Assembly (NCBI GenBank): GCA_937926325.1 | Contig: CALAZQ010000504.1 | Location: forward strand, 1-17,329 | DNA: 17,329 nt | Source of the DNA: an uncultured Planctomycetaceae bacterium | GTDB taxonomy: Bacteria > Planctomycetota > Planctomycetia > Pirellulales > UBA1268 | Direction: 5' to 3' | Shown: piece after piece, positions 1 through 7,431 of the stretch | How positions within the stretch are numbered: the stretch's first letter is position 1 | Layout: the number at the start of each line of letters is the position of its first letter | The notes under the pieces: model-generated | The model's input: only the letters and a program-made list of their open reading frames with translations | Told to the model about the DNA's origin: nothing | The model's database searches: none | Made by a program: the position numbers and the translations under genes

Positions 1-94
1 CCAGAATTGGTGTTCACCCGACCGCGATGCTAGCCTTACAAGATGGTGCCTGGTGTCGGCATCACCTATCCCCGTGCTTCTGGAAACAGCCTCG

Positions 95-2830
95 ATGAAC
101 TGCCTGTCACGGATGCTTGCCCGCTTTCCTTCCCTCCTTTCAGCAACATTCTGCGGTGCCGTGCTGGCGGCCCTGCTGGCCACCTCCACGCCAGCCCGAG
201 CCGACGACGAGAGTGCGAAGAAAGACTCTCAGGATTCCTTCACCAAGCTCACCAAGGACGCCAAGCGGCATGATGGCCTGCTGCCGCTGTACCGAAAAGA
301 AGACAAACTCTACGCCGAAATTCCCCAACGGCTGCTCGACAAGGAGTTCTTTGTCACCATCTCGATCGCCCGGGGCATCGGTGACCGGTTTCTGCTCGGT
401 GGCCTCAGCTGGGGTGACGGCGACGACTGGGTCTGGGCCTTCCACAAGGTCGATGACAAACTGCAGGTGATCCGCAAGAACGTCCGCTTCTTTGCCGAAA
501 AGGGCAGCCCCGAGGCGGCCGCCGTCTCCAACGCGTTCACCGACAGCATCCTCTACAGCGTGCCGATCCTGGCCAAAACTCCCGCCGGCGGGCACCTGAT
601 CGACCTAGAAAAGATCTTCTTCACCGACCTGCCAAAGATCTCCCGGCAGCTCTCAGGCTTCTCCTTCGCCAAGGATCGCTCCACCTGGGCCAGCACCAAG
701 GCCTTCGAAGACAACGTCGAAATCGAGGTAGCCGCCACCTATTCCTCCAGCGGCAAGACCGACCTCGACACGGTGCCCGACTCGCGGGCTGCCACGCTGA
801 CGATTCACTACTCCCTCAGCCTGCTGCCGCAGAACAATTACCACCCCCGGCTGGCCGATCCGCGGGTCGGCTATTTTGTCACGGCCCTGAAAGACTTTTC
901 CCAGGGTGTCGATGACGACCGCTTCGTCCGGTACATCAACCGCTGGCAGTTGGAAAAGGCCGACCCCAAGGCAAAGATTTCTCCCCCAAAGAAGCCGATC
1001 GTCTTCTGGATTGAAAAGACCGTCCCGTACCGCTACCGGCAGCCGATCCGAGAGGGCATCGAGGCCTGGAACTCCGCCTTCGAACAGGCGGGCTTCGCCT
1101 CGGCGATCGAGGTGCGGCAGCAGCCGGACAAGACCGACTGGGATCCCGAAGACGTCAACTACAACACCTTCCGCTGGATCACCTCGGGCCGCAGCTTTGC
1201 CATGGGGCCGAGTCGGGTGAACCCGCGGACCGGCCAGATTCTTGATGCCGACATCATCTTTGATGCCGACTTTGTCAAGCACTGGCAGACCGAGTTCGAG
1301 ACCTTCACGCCCGAGAGCATCGCCTGGCTGACCGGCGGGTTCGACGCGACCGGCGTGCGGGGGGTTAACCGTCAGGCAGCCGGCTGCGGCTGCGGCCACT
1401 GCAGCCTGTTCGCCGGCCACAGTTATCAGACCGCCCTCGGCGTCACGGCGTTGGCCGCCACAGCGACACCAGCCGTCTCGGACCAGGAAAAAGAAAAGCT
1501 GGTCCGGCAGGGGCTCAAGCTGGTCGCCATGCATGAAATCGGCCATACCCTCGGCCTCCGGCACAACTTCAAGGGCAGCAGCCTGGCCTCATTGGCCGAC
1601 ATCAATGCCGCCGACGCCGGCAAGCGGAAGCCTGCCTCGACCAGCGTGATGGACTACATTCCCGTCAATATCGTGCCCAAGGGGCAGCCGCAGGCCGCCT
1701 ACTATCCGACGCAACTGGGTGTCTATGACCGCTGGGCGATTGAATACGGCTACACACCGCTCCCCGGCAGTCGCCCCGAGGATGAAAAGGAGGGGCTCGA
1801 GAAGATTGCCTCCCGCAGTGGCGAACCGCTGCTGGCCTTTGCCACCGACGAAGACACCGAGTCAGGCGACCCCGACCCACTCTCCAACCGCTATGACCTG
1901 GGCGACGACCCGGTGGCCTTTGCCAAGCAGCGGGCGGCACTGGTTCAGGAAGTGATTCCCCAGTTGGTCGAACGGTTCACAGCAGACGACGCCGGCTATG
2001 AGCGGGTGCGGCAGGCCTTTGGTGTCTTGCTGGCCGCCCACGGTCAGGCCGCCTTCATCGCCTCACGGCTGATCGGTGGCCTGCACGGCTCGCGAAGCCA
2101 TCGGGACGACCCCGGGGCCCCGCCGCCGTTCACAGTGGTCGAGGCCAAGCAGCAGCGAAAGGCCCTCGACCTGCTGGCCGAGCAGGTCTTCAGCGACAAG
2201 CCGTTCAGCTTTCCGCCCGAGTTCTACAACCAGCTGGTTTCGACCCGCTGGCTGCACTGGGGGGCCAAGCCGGTTGACCGCGAAGACTATCCGGTGCATG
2301 AGGTGGTGCTGCTCTGGCAGCAGCGGGTGCTCGACCAATTGTTGAATGCCCGCACTCTGACCCGGCTGGCCGACAGCGAACTAAAGCTGCCGGCAGACGA
2401 AGACGCCTTCACCGTGGCTGAACTGCTCGACCGGCTGACGCAGGCGGTGTTTGCCGAAGTGGGTGATCTCGCCGACGGCAGCTACACGGCCCGAAAGCCG
2501 GCCATTTCAAGCCTTCGCCGCAACCTCCAGCGGGCCGCCCTTGGTGAACTCGGCAGCTTGGCCCTCGGCCGGTCGGGCCATTCGCTGAAGGTCACCTCCA
2601 GCCCCCACGGCACCACGGTCAGCCACAGCAGCAGCCCGCCTCCGGATGCCCGAGCCCTGGCCGCCCTGCAGCTGCGGCGGCTGGCTGGCCGGATTGAAAA
2701 GCTGCTCGAGCGGGCCGATGCGGCCGAGCCAAAGCTCGTACTCGATGACCCCAGCCGAGCCCATCTGGAGGATCTGGCGGCCCGCATCGACTCGATCCTT
2801 GACGCCGACGTCATCACAACCCAGCCGTAG
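95..2830 (+). CDS. Secreted zinc-dependent metalloprotease (DUF5117/DUF4953 type)
   Basis: Encodes about 911 aa. The sequence shows a metzincin-like zinc site HEIGHTLGLRH at about residues 480-490 (three His ligands, Glu as catalytic base), followed by a candidate Met-turn, SVMDY, near residue 519. The N-terminus (Arg-containing start, hydrophobic LLSATFCGAVLAALLA, then a TPARA-type cleavage site) is a good signal peptide, so the protein probably acts in the periplasm or outside the cell. The region after it, with IPQRLLDKEFFVTISIARG, matches what I know of DUF5117; the catalytic part fits the DUF4953 family of large bacterial proteases. A CGCGHC cluster (Cys431, 433, 436) lies about 45 residues before the zinc site and could bind another metal. 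ATG at 95 was chosen because it gives the cleanest signal peptide; GTG at 53 and ATG at 113 are in frame and possible, and none has a strong Shine-Dalgarno. Substrate unknown. The receiver-like gene follows on the same strand after 117 nt. Confidence 0.85.
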   Translation: MNCLSRMLARFPSLLSATFCGAVLAALLATSTPARADDESAKKDSQDSFTKLTKDAKRHDGLLPLYRKEDKLYAEIPQRLLDKEFFVTISIARGIGDRFLLGGLSWGDGDDWVWAFHKVDDKLQVIRKNVRFFAEKGSPEAAAVSNAFTDSILYSVPILAKTPAGGHLIDLEKIFFTDLPKISRQLSGFSFAKDRSTWASTKAFEDNVEIEVAATYSSSGKTDLDTVPDSRAATLTIHYSLSLLPQNNYHPRLADPRVGYFVTALKDFSQGVDDDRFVRYINRWQLEKADPKAKISPPKKPIVFWIEKTVPYRYRQPIREGIEAWNSAFEQAGFASAIEVRQQPDKTDWDPEDVNYNTFRWITSGRSFAMGPSRVNPRTGQILDADIIFDADFVKHWQTEFETFTPESIAWLTGGFDATGVRGVNRQAAGCGCGHCSLFAGHSYQTALGVTALAATATPAVSDQEKEKLVRQGLKLVAMHEIGHTLGLRHNFKGSSLASLADINAADAGKRKPASTSVMDYIPVNIVPKGQPQAAYYPTQLGVYDRWAIEYGYTPLPGSRPEDEKEGLEKIASRSGEPLLAFATDEDTESGDPDPLSNRYDLGDDPVAFAKQRAALVQEVIPQLVERFTADDAGYERVRQAFGVLLAAHGQAAFIASRLIGGLHGSRSHRDDPGAPPPFTVVEAKQQRKALDLLAEQVFSDKPFSFPPEFYNQLVSTRWLHWGAKPVDREDYPVHEVVLLWQQRVLDQLLNARTLTRLADSELKLPADEDAFTVAELLDRLTQAVFAEVGDLADGSYTARKPAISSLRRNLQRAALGELGSLALGRSGHSLKVTSSPHGTTVSHSSSPPPDARALAALQLRRLAGRIEKLLERADAAEPKLVLDDPSRAHLEDLAARIDSILDADVITTQP

Positions 2831-2947
2831 CCGGTGCCGGGTCTGGCAGCACAGAAGACTTTCGGCGGTGGGTTCACCTCGACGGATTCGCCCCAGGGTC
2901 GCTATGGTGGGCAGCGATATGGCGGAACCCTCTATCCACGCAGCCCA

Positions 2948-3340
2948 ATGCCGCAGCCCCTGCAGATCCTGCTGATTTCCCCCGACCTGATGTCAACGAG
3001 CAAGCTGGCAGGACTCACCCGCCAGGCTGACGGGCTGCTGGAGACGCTCCGCAGCCTCGACGACAGCCCCCGCGGCAGTCATTACGACGTGGTGTTGCTC
3101 GACGTACAGGCCTTTGCCGACGACCCGGCCGTGGTTGTCGCCCGCGTGCTCAGCCTGCTCGACAGCCTGCCGGACAAGCAGCCGCCGGCCCGGCTGATTG
3201 CCTTCGGCCCCCATGTCCACAAGCAGCGGCTCGACGAGGCGGTAGCCGCCGGTGTCGATGAGGCGGTCAGCCGCGGCGAACTCTTCGGTGGCTTCCCCGC
3301 CCTCATCCGCCGGTGGCTTACGCCGGCCGTGGAAGACTGA
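2948..3340 (+). CDS. Small stand-alone receiver-like (CheY-fold) protein
   Basis: Encodes about 130 aa. The alternation of hydrophobic strands and helices (LQILLISPD; DVVLLDVQ; ARLIAFGPH; AGVDEAVSRGEL) fits a response-regulator receiver fold. Asp52 in VVLLDV sits where the phosphoacceptor is expected. The usual acidic pair after strand 1 is reduced to one Asp (SPD, Asp13), the Thr/Ser after strand 4 is replaced (AFGPH), and the conserved Lys position appears to be Arg in SRGEL. It is therefore probably a degenerate receiver that is weakly or not phosphorylated. There is no output domain. I recall similar small proteins with a GPHVH...SRG pattern in planctomycetes, from memory only. ATG at 2948 was chosen because the domain starts there; the frame is open upstream to ATG 2834, but that extension is low-complexity and unlike a receiver. 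It converges with the membrane protein gene, with only 8 nt between the stop codons. Confidence 0.65.
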   Translation: MPQPLQILLISPDLMSTSKLAGLTRQADGLLETLRSLDDSPRGSHYDVVLLDVQAFADDPAVVVARVLSLLDSLPDKQPPARLIAFGPHVHKQRLDEAVAAGVDEAVSRGELFGGFPALIRRWLTPAVED

Positions 3341-3342
3341 CC

Positions 3343-3360
3343 GGCAGCTCATGAGCTGCC
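3343..3360. terminator. 18-nt perfect palindrome between convergent genes
   Basis: GGCAGCTCATGAGCTGCC is its own reverse complement. It begins 2 nt after the stop of the receiver-like gene and covers the stop and last codons of the convergent membrane protein gene. It could form an 8-bp stem in either transcript and so end both. There is no U-tract, so intrinsic termination is uncertain. Confidence 0.4.
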
Positions 3361-4518
3361 AGCCGGCTCGTCCAGAACGATCTCGTCGAGTTCGGTGGTA
3401 TCGACGTCCTGTCGCAGCAGCAGATAGATGGCCGGCGCAATCGACCAGAAATAGCCCCAGCCGAACGCGGCCAGCACCGCCCGCAGGCCGTCGGTCCAGA
3501 ACTGCAGGGCTTGGACGCCCCACCGCGGGTCGGCTGCCCCGCGGACCACAGCCCCGATGACGTCAGCCGTGCGATCATGCCCCATGCCAAAGCTGGTGGC
3601 CCAGAGGGCGAAGGTCAGCGTGGTGTCGGCGAAGAGGGCGGCGGCAAAAAAGGCGAGCACGGCCACACCGCAGCTGATCAGGCTGTAGAAAGCGAAATGA
3701 ATCGGCCGCTGGTAGAGGTACGAAAAGGCGGTAGAGATCGCCTGAAAACTGTCGCCCCGCTCGACCCCGACCGCTGACACCATCAGCGGCCAGCCCGCGG
3801 CCAGCCCGATTGCCAGAATCGCCAGCACCACCGCACCTACCAACACCAATGGCCAGATCGCCCCGGCCACGGCCAGCCCCCAGTCAAGCCGCATCAGCAG
3901 GCCGAGCAACGCCCCCGGCACCGACAGGGCTGCCAGGCCCAGAAAGACGAAGGCGGCCGCGTTGAAGGCCGCCAGCCACTTACGGCTGCCGTAGGCGACG
4001 GCCTGGGAAAGCCCCGGCAATTCTTCATCAACGAGTCGCAGCGCCACATGGCGGGTGATCGCGGTGGCAAAGATCGACCAGACGAGCAGAAACCAGATCA
4101 CCCGGGCGAAGCTGCCGAGAAACTCCGGCATCGTGGCCAGTGGATTCCACGGGGTGGCCAGCAGGATCAGCAGTTCGGCCACCGGGGCCGGCGTCGCCGC
4201 GACCCAGGCATAGGCCATCGGCAGGGCGGCGCCGCTCGGGGAGGGCAACCGGCCCATCGCACTTCCGCCGCAGCTGCCGCAGGCTGCTCCCGCGGCCGGC
4301 TCGGCTGCCAGCGTCGATGCCACCGTCGGCAGGCCGACCGCATCGGCAAGCGAAAAACCGGCCCAGGTTGCCAAGGACCCGAACGTCGCCAGCACAAGTA
4401 CCGTCGGCGCAAAGGCCATACCGGCGGCCTTGAAGAGAATCCACCACGAAAAAGCATCGCTCCAGACCACCTCGTGAACAACACGGCCGGCAGGGGAGGG
4501 AGGGGGAGAATCTGGCAT
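3349..4518 (-). CDS. Polytopic membrane protein of unknown function
   Basis: Encodes 389 aa. There are about six or seven hydrophobic segments (roughly residues 32-57, 112-125, 139-160, 183-208, 213-245, 275-300 and 345-367), so it is an inner-membrane protein. A soluble loop carries a CGSCGG pair of cysteines (Cys80, Cys83), which might bind metal or form a disulfide. The stretch AISTAFSYLYQRPIHF (about 260-275) lies just before a membrane segment and resembles a motif I associate with uncharacterised planctomycete membrane proteins; this is memory, not a search result. The C-terminal tail is acidic (TTELDEIVLDEP). The ATG at 4518 has no clear Shine-Dalgarno. It lies downstream of yacG on the same strand but is separated by 289 nt holding an inverted-repeat element, so it is probably transcribed independently. 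No enzymatic function can be assigned. Confidence 0.75.
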   Translation of the reverse strand: MPDSPPPSPAGRVVHEVVWSDAFSWWILFKAAGMAFAPTVLVLATFGSLATWAGFSLADAVGLPTVASTLAAEPAAGAACGSCGGSAMGRLPSPSGAALPMAYAWVAATPAPVAELLILLATPWNPLATMPEFLGSFARVIWFLLVWSIFATAITRHVALRLVDEELPGLSQAVAYGSRKWLAAFNAAAFVFLGLAALSVPGALLGLLMRLDWGLAVAGAIWPLVLVGAVVLAILAIGLAAGWPLMVSAVGVERGDSFQAISTAFSYLYQRPIHFAFYSLISCGVAVLAFFAAALFADTTLTFALWATSFGMGHDRTADVIGAVVRGAADPRWGVQALQFWTDGLRAVLAAFGWGYFWSIAPAIYLLLRQDVDTTELDEIVLDEPAGSS

Positions 4519-4591
4519 ATGTGCAGACAGCCTGGAACGGGGTCAACAGGACCGAACAATCAATGAATGAAACCAAAAGCCATTTTTTACT

Positions 4592-4722
4592 CACCACGAA
4601 GGCACGAAGGACACGAAGCGGAGAATTGTGACAGCTAACCAACTCGCTGCAAGCTGCCACGGCGTACTGCCGCAAACCCGCTCATCGATTTTTCCCTTCG
4701 TGCTCTTCGTGCCTTCGTGGTG
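4592..4722. repeat. Inverted-repeat element with 27-nt CACGAAGG-type ends
   Basis: The left arm (4592-4618) and right arm (4696-4722) are reverse complements with two mismatches out of 27. Each arm is built from short tandem units: the left reads CACC, then CACGAAGG-like units repeated about three times. The 77-nt centre has no ORF and no transposase. A transcript through it could fold into a long hairpin. It lies between yacG and the membrane protein gene and does not interrupt either. Size and shape suit a MITE-like or REP-like element, and I recall CACGAAGG-type repeats in intergenic DNA of many unrelated environmental bacteria; this is unverified. It could also act as a transcription barrier. 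No target-site duplication is obvious. The rest of the 289-nt gap holds only the hairpin at 4752-4774. Confidence 0.7.
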
Positions 4723-4751
4723 AACTGTTCAAGAGACAATTCACCGCTCGT

Positions 4752-4774
4752 CGCCCGAGAATACCAAACGGGCG
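4752..4774 (-). terminator. Stem-loop downstream of yacG
   Basis: CGCCCG (4752-4757) pairs with CGGGCG (4769-4774) across an 11-nt loop, beginning 33 nt past the yacG stop. There is no U-tract. It may protect or end the yacG transcript; the call is weak. Confidence 0.25.
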
Positions 4775-4807
4775 CTCCTACGAGGGAGACTTTCAAAGCG
4801 AGGAAGC

Positions 4808-5020
4808 TCACTGCGAGACCAGCGTCTGGTCGTGCCCCTCGGCCAGTTCCTCGTCATCATCGACACGGCCGACATGCGGCACGCTATACGACTCTTCGAG
4901 CCAGCGGCCAAGGTCGATGGTCTTGCAGCGATCGCTACAAAAGGGAGCCGTCGGTGTGGCCGGACGTTCAGCGGTCGGCCGTAGAAAAACCGGGGCATCA
5001 CATACAGGACAGCGTGGCAT
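4808..5020 (-). CDS. yacG: YacG-type zinc protein (DNA gyrase inhibitor family)
   Basis: Encodes 70 aa. Four cysteines in the pattern CPVC (Cys4, Cys7) and CSDRC (Cys28, Cys32) form the treble-clef zinc site of the YacG family, followed by the family signature KTIDLGRWLEESYSVP. In E. coli YacG binds GyrB and inhibits DNA gyrase; whether this copy does so is inferred from the family. The acidic tail after residue 50 (DDDEELAEG) is also usual. The start is fixed by a strong AGGAGG at 5027-5032, 6 nt upstream of the ATG. That Shine-Dalgarno lies in the loop of a perfect 7-bp hairpin ending right at the start codon. The gene follows fmdB after 101 nt on the same strand. A TATACT box (complement of 5080-5085) lies about 60 nt upstream but has no convincing -35, so the gene may have its own weak promoter or be read from the chaperone genes. 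Confidence 0.88.
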   Translation of the reverse strand: MPRCPVCDAPVFLRPTAERPATPTAPFCSDRCKTIDLGRWLEESYSVPHVGRVDDDEELAEGHDQTLVSQ

Positions 5021-5043
5021 CGTTTTCCTCCTGATTGAAAACG
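5021..5043 (-). promoter_or_regulatory. Hairpin presenting the yacG Shine-Dalgarno in its loop
   Basis: On the minus-strand RNA, CGTTTTC (complement of 5037-5043) pairs with GAAAACG (complement of 5021-5027) around the 9-nt loop AATCAGGAG. The ATG follows the stem immediately. Seven perfect pairs at this position suggest a translation control structure, though the stem is only moderately stable (three G-C pairs). Confidence 0.4.
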
Positions 5044-5121
5044 TGGCGTACCCAGAACGGGCGTACCCCTGACGGACTGAGTATACCGCTGAACAGCGCG
5101 TCCGACGACCTGAGAAGCCGC

Positions 5122-5421
5122 TCAGCCCTCGGACGGACTGCTCGATTTCTTGTCGGCCGCCCCACTTCCCTCCTTTTTCCCACCATCCGCCTTGGCACTC
5201 GGCGGCTTATCGGCTGCCGCAGCCTTTTTGTAGGAATCGCTGCGGTAATCGGTCTGATAGAAACCCGAACCCTTGAACATGATGGCCCCACCGGTGCCGA
5301 TCAGCCGGCGGAGTTTTCGCTTCTTGCATTCAGGGCAGGTCTTTTTGGCCGAATCGGTCATCGACTGAAACAGCTCAAACGCGTGGCCACAGGCATCGCA
5401 GACGTAATCGTAGGTTGGCAT
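5122..5421 (-). CDS. FmdB-family zinc ribbon protein
   Basis: Encodes 99 aa. It starts MPTYDYVCDACGHAFE, the hallmark of the FmdB-type putative regulatory zinc ribbon. Cys8, Cys11, Cys29 and Cys32 (CDAC...CPEC) form the zinc site, followed by KLRRLIGTGGAIMFKGSGFYQTDY, typical of the family. The C-terminal third is low-complexity, rich in Lys, Ser, Ala and Gly, and probably disordered. ATG at 5421 was chosen because it begins the family's conserved N-terminus; the frame runs 25 codons further upstream without similarity. An AGAAGG lies 10 nt before the start. It follows grpE after 71 nt and precedes yacG. Function is not established for the family; a regulatory or RNA/protein-binding role is usually suggested. 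Another small zinc protein next to it may reflect co-expression, not shared function. Confidence 0.85.
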   Translation of the reverse strand: MPTYDYVCDACGHAFELFQSMTDSAKKTCPECKKRKLRRLIGTGGAIMFKGSGFYQTDYRSDSYKKAAAADKPPSAKADGGKKEGSGAADKKSSSPSEG

Positions 5422-5462
5422 CGTTCGGGTGCCTTCTGAACTGAAATTCTTCGCCTTAAACC

Positions 5463-5484
5463 CCGACCGGCACGCTGCCGTCGG
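5463..5484 (-). terminator. Stem-loop just after grpE
   Basis: CCGA and CGGCA (5463-5472, one bulged C) pair with TGCCG and TCGG (5476-5484) around a 3-nt loop, giving nine pairs. It starts 8 nt past the grpE stop. On the minus strand it is followed by GG then TTT, too short for a confident intrinsic terminator. It may be a transcript-stabilising or partial termination signal before fmdB. Confidence 0.35.
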
Positions 5485-5492
5485 CAACTTGT

Positions 5493-6032
5493 TCATTCCG
5501 TGGTCGCCGCCACAATCACTTGGGCCGGCCGCACGACCCGGTCGTGCAGCAGATAGCCCTTACTGGCAACGCCCATCACCGAACCGGGGGCGGCATCACC
5601 GGCCGGCTGCTGGGCTATCGCCTCATGGACCGCCGGGTCGAAGACGACTCCATCGGTGGCAATCGTCTTGCAGCCATGGCTTTCGAGCAATTTTTCGATC
5701 TGCTGGGCCGTCATCCGAAAGCCTGCTCGCAGGCTTTCAACGTCGGCCGTCTTTTCACTCGCCTCGATCGCTCGCTCGATGTTGTCGAGCACCGGCAGAA
5801 TGTCACGTAGCAGGTTGATCTCACCATATCGGAGCAGGTCCTGGTATTCCCGCTGGCCCCGCTTTCGCACGTTTTCAATTTCTGCCTGAGCCCGCAACAG
5901 TCGCTCCTCCGCCTCCTGCAACCGAGACTCGGCGGTCGGCTCAGTGGCTCCTGCTGCCGCGTCATCAAGTGGCAGATCATTGACGGGCGAATCACCGCCT
6001 GCCTCGTGGTCATGATCGTTCGATTGGCTCAT
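5493..6032 (-). CDS. grpE: GrpE, nucleotide exchange factor for DnaK
   Basis: Encodes 179 aa. GrpE is the cytoplasmic dimeric factor that releases ADP from DnaK and restarts its folding cycle. The sequence shows an acidic, variable N-terminus (to about residue 40), a long charged helix suited to the dimer coiled coil (SRLQEAEERLLRAQAEIENVRKR), the conserved LLRDILPVLDNIERAI region, and the C-terminal beta-wing signature with FDPAVHEAI and GYLLHDRVVRPAQVIV. Length is normal. ATG at 6032 was chosen for its AGGGA 7 nt upstream; a GTG five codons earlier is in frame but includes that Shine-Dalgarno as coding sequence. It lies 73 nt downstream of dnaJ in the same direction, so the two co-chaperones are probably co-transcribed. 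dnaK itself is not in the window. Confidence 0.95.
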   Translation of the reverse strand: MSQSNDHDHEAGGDSPVNDLPLDDAAAGATEPTAESRLQEAEERLLRAQAEIENVRKRGQREYQDLLRYGEINLLRDILPVLDNIERAIEASEKTADVESLRAGFRMTAQQIEKLLESHGCKTIATDGVVFDPAVHEAIAQQPAGDAAPGSVMGVASKGYLLHDRVVRPAQVIVAATTE

Positions 6033-6105
6033 TCTTTCTTCCCTCACTGTAAACCAAGCCTTGTCGATTCGCTGTCACCGCCACACCCCTGCCGTCTGCC
6101 GCCAG

Positions 6106-7254
6106 TCAGGCCGACTCGTCCGTGGTCTCATCCCGCGGTGGTTCAGCCGTGAAATACTCGGTCAGCCTGCTGAAAAAGCTCGATCGCTTGGGGCTCACCT
6201 CCGCCTGTTCCTCTTCGGCGAGTTCCCGCAGCAGTTCCTCCGCCCGGGCAGAGAGCTTCTTCGGCACCTCGACATGAACGTGCACGTTGAGGTCGCCCAC
6301 ACCACGCCCCCGGACATCGGGCATCCCCAGCCCCCGCACCCTGATCACATCGCCCGGCTGGGTGCCACGGGGAATCTGCAGCGGCTTGGGGCCATCGAGG
6401 GTCGGGGCCTCGATGGTCGTGCCGAGGGCACACTGACTGAAGGTGAGCGGCACCTCGCAGTGCAGTTCATGCCCGTCCCGCCGCAGGAACGGATGGTCTT
6501 CAATTTCGATCACACAGTAGCAGTCTCCTGGCGGGCCACCGTTGCCGCCCGGCTCGCCCTCACCGGCCAGCCTGACCCGCACATCACTGTCAACACCGGC
6601 CGGAATGGTCACCCGCCGGTCCACCGCCACTTCGGTCAGGCCTTGGCCCGCACAGTCGGGACACTTTTCTCGCACCACCCGGCCAGCGCCCCGGCAGGCA
6701 GGGCAGGTCGTCTGCAGCCGGAAGACACCAGCCGCCTGCACCACCTGGCCCTGGCCACCGCAATAGTCGCAGGCCTGCGGTGTCGTGCCCGGCTTCGCGC
6801 CACTCCCACCGCAGGTACCGCACTCTTCATGGCGGCTGAAGCGGACTGTCTTGGTGGCCCCGCGGGCGGCCTCCAGCAGCGACAGCCGCGTCGTACAAAA
6901 AACGTCCCGTCCCTTGCGGGCCCGATTGGCCCGGCCCCGGCCGCCGAAAACACCGCCGCCAAAGAGGTCGCCAAAGGCCTCAAAAATGTCAGAAATGTCG
7001 TTGAACTCATGCTGGCCACCGCCTCCTTGCAGGCCGGCATGCCCATAGCGGTCGTAGCGGGCCCGGAGATTTTCATCCGAAAGCACCTCGAAGGCCCGGG
7101 CGGCCTCTTTGAACCGACCGGCTGCCTCCTCGTCACCGGGGTTCTTGTCGGGGTGGAAGCGGATTGCCAGCTTACGATAGGCCTCGGTGATCTGGCCGGT
7201 CGAAGCCCGCCGTTCAACTCCGAGCACTTCGTAATAGCAACGCTGGTCAACCAT
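6106..7254 (-). CDS. dnaJ: DnaJ (Hsp40) co-chaperone
   Basis: Encodes 382 aa, a full type-I DnaJ. Domains in order: J domain (residues about 6-70) with the HPD motif at 34-36 that stimulates DnaK ATPase; a Gly/Phe-rich linker (GLQGGGGQ ... [12 protein letters not shown]); a zinc domain with four CxxCxGxG-type repeats ([32 protein letters not shown]); and the C-terminal substrate-binding domains with the usual conserved segments such as [16 protein letters not shown] at 7254 was chosen because [13 protein letters not shown] aligns with DnaJ N-termini and a GAGGA lies 8 nt upstream; ATG at 7269 would add five residues. It follows groEL-B after 177 nt that contain a terminator-like hairpin, so it may have its own promoter, though none is obvious. 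It delivers unfolded proteins to DnaK in the cytoplasm, together with GrpE encoded next. Confidence 0.95.
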   Translation of the reverse strand: MVDQRCYYEVLGVERRASTGQITEAYRKLAIRFHPDKNPGDEEAAGRFKEAARAFEVLSDENLRARYDRYGHAGLQGGGGQHEFNDISDIFEAFGDLFGGGVFGGRGRANRARKGRDVFCTTRLSLLEAARGATKTVRFSRHEECGTCGGSGAKPGTTPQACDYCGGQGQVVQAAGVFRLQTTCPACRGAGRVVREKCPDCAGQGLTEVAVDRRVTIPAGVDSDVRVRLAGEGEPGGNGGPPGDCYCVIEIEDHPFLRRDGHELHCEVPLTFSQCALGTTIEAPTLDGPKPLQIPRGTQPGDVIRVRGLGMPDVRGRGVGDLNVHVHVEVPKKLSARAEELLRELAEEEQAEVSPKRSSFFSRLTEYFTAEPPRDETTDESA

Positions 7255-7345
7255 CGGTTCAGTCCTCATGGGCGCGACAGGGCCGCCGCCGGCAACACTG
7301 CAATTCTTCCCGCCGTGACAGGATGACTCCAGTGACCGTTGATCC

Positions 7346-7393
7346 AAAAACGCCGACCGCCGGCGGGCCGACTTTTCGTGGCACCGCCGGCGG
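7346..7393 (-). terminator. Terminator-like hairpin between groEL-B and dnaJ
   Basis: Two copies of the palindrome CCGCCGGCGG (7357-7366 and 7384-7393) can pair as a 10-bp GC stem around a 17-nt loop. On the minus strand the stem is followed six nt later by five T (complement of 7346-7350). This is the best intrinsic terminator candidate in the chaperone cluster. It starts 38 nt past the groEL-B stop and could separate groE from dnaJ-grpE expression or act as a partial attenuator. Confidence 0.5.
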
Positions 7394-7431
7394 ACAGGTT
7401 GGAAACATCATGACCGTGTTGCCCGGTTTCG

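Noticed and set aside
653..1564. Minus-strand open frame (303 codons) within the metalloprotease gene
   Set aside because: Antisense to the catalytic domain of a well-supported gene; no motif.
5045..5068. Two direct copies of GGCGTACCC upstream of yacG
   Set aside because: Two 9-nt copies 15 nt apart with no matching site elsewhere in the window; too little to call an operator.
6061..7326. Long plus-strand open frame (421 codons) opposite dnaJ
   Set aside because: It is antisense to a complete DnaJ, has no recognisable motif, and long open frames on the opposite strand are expected at this GC content.
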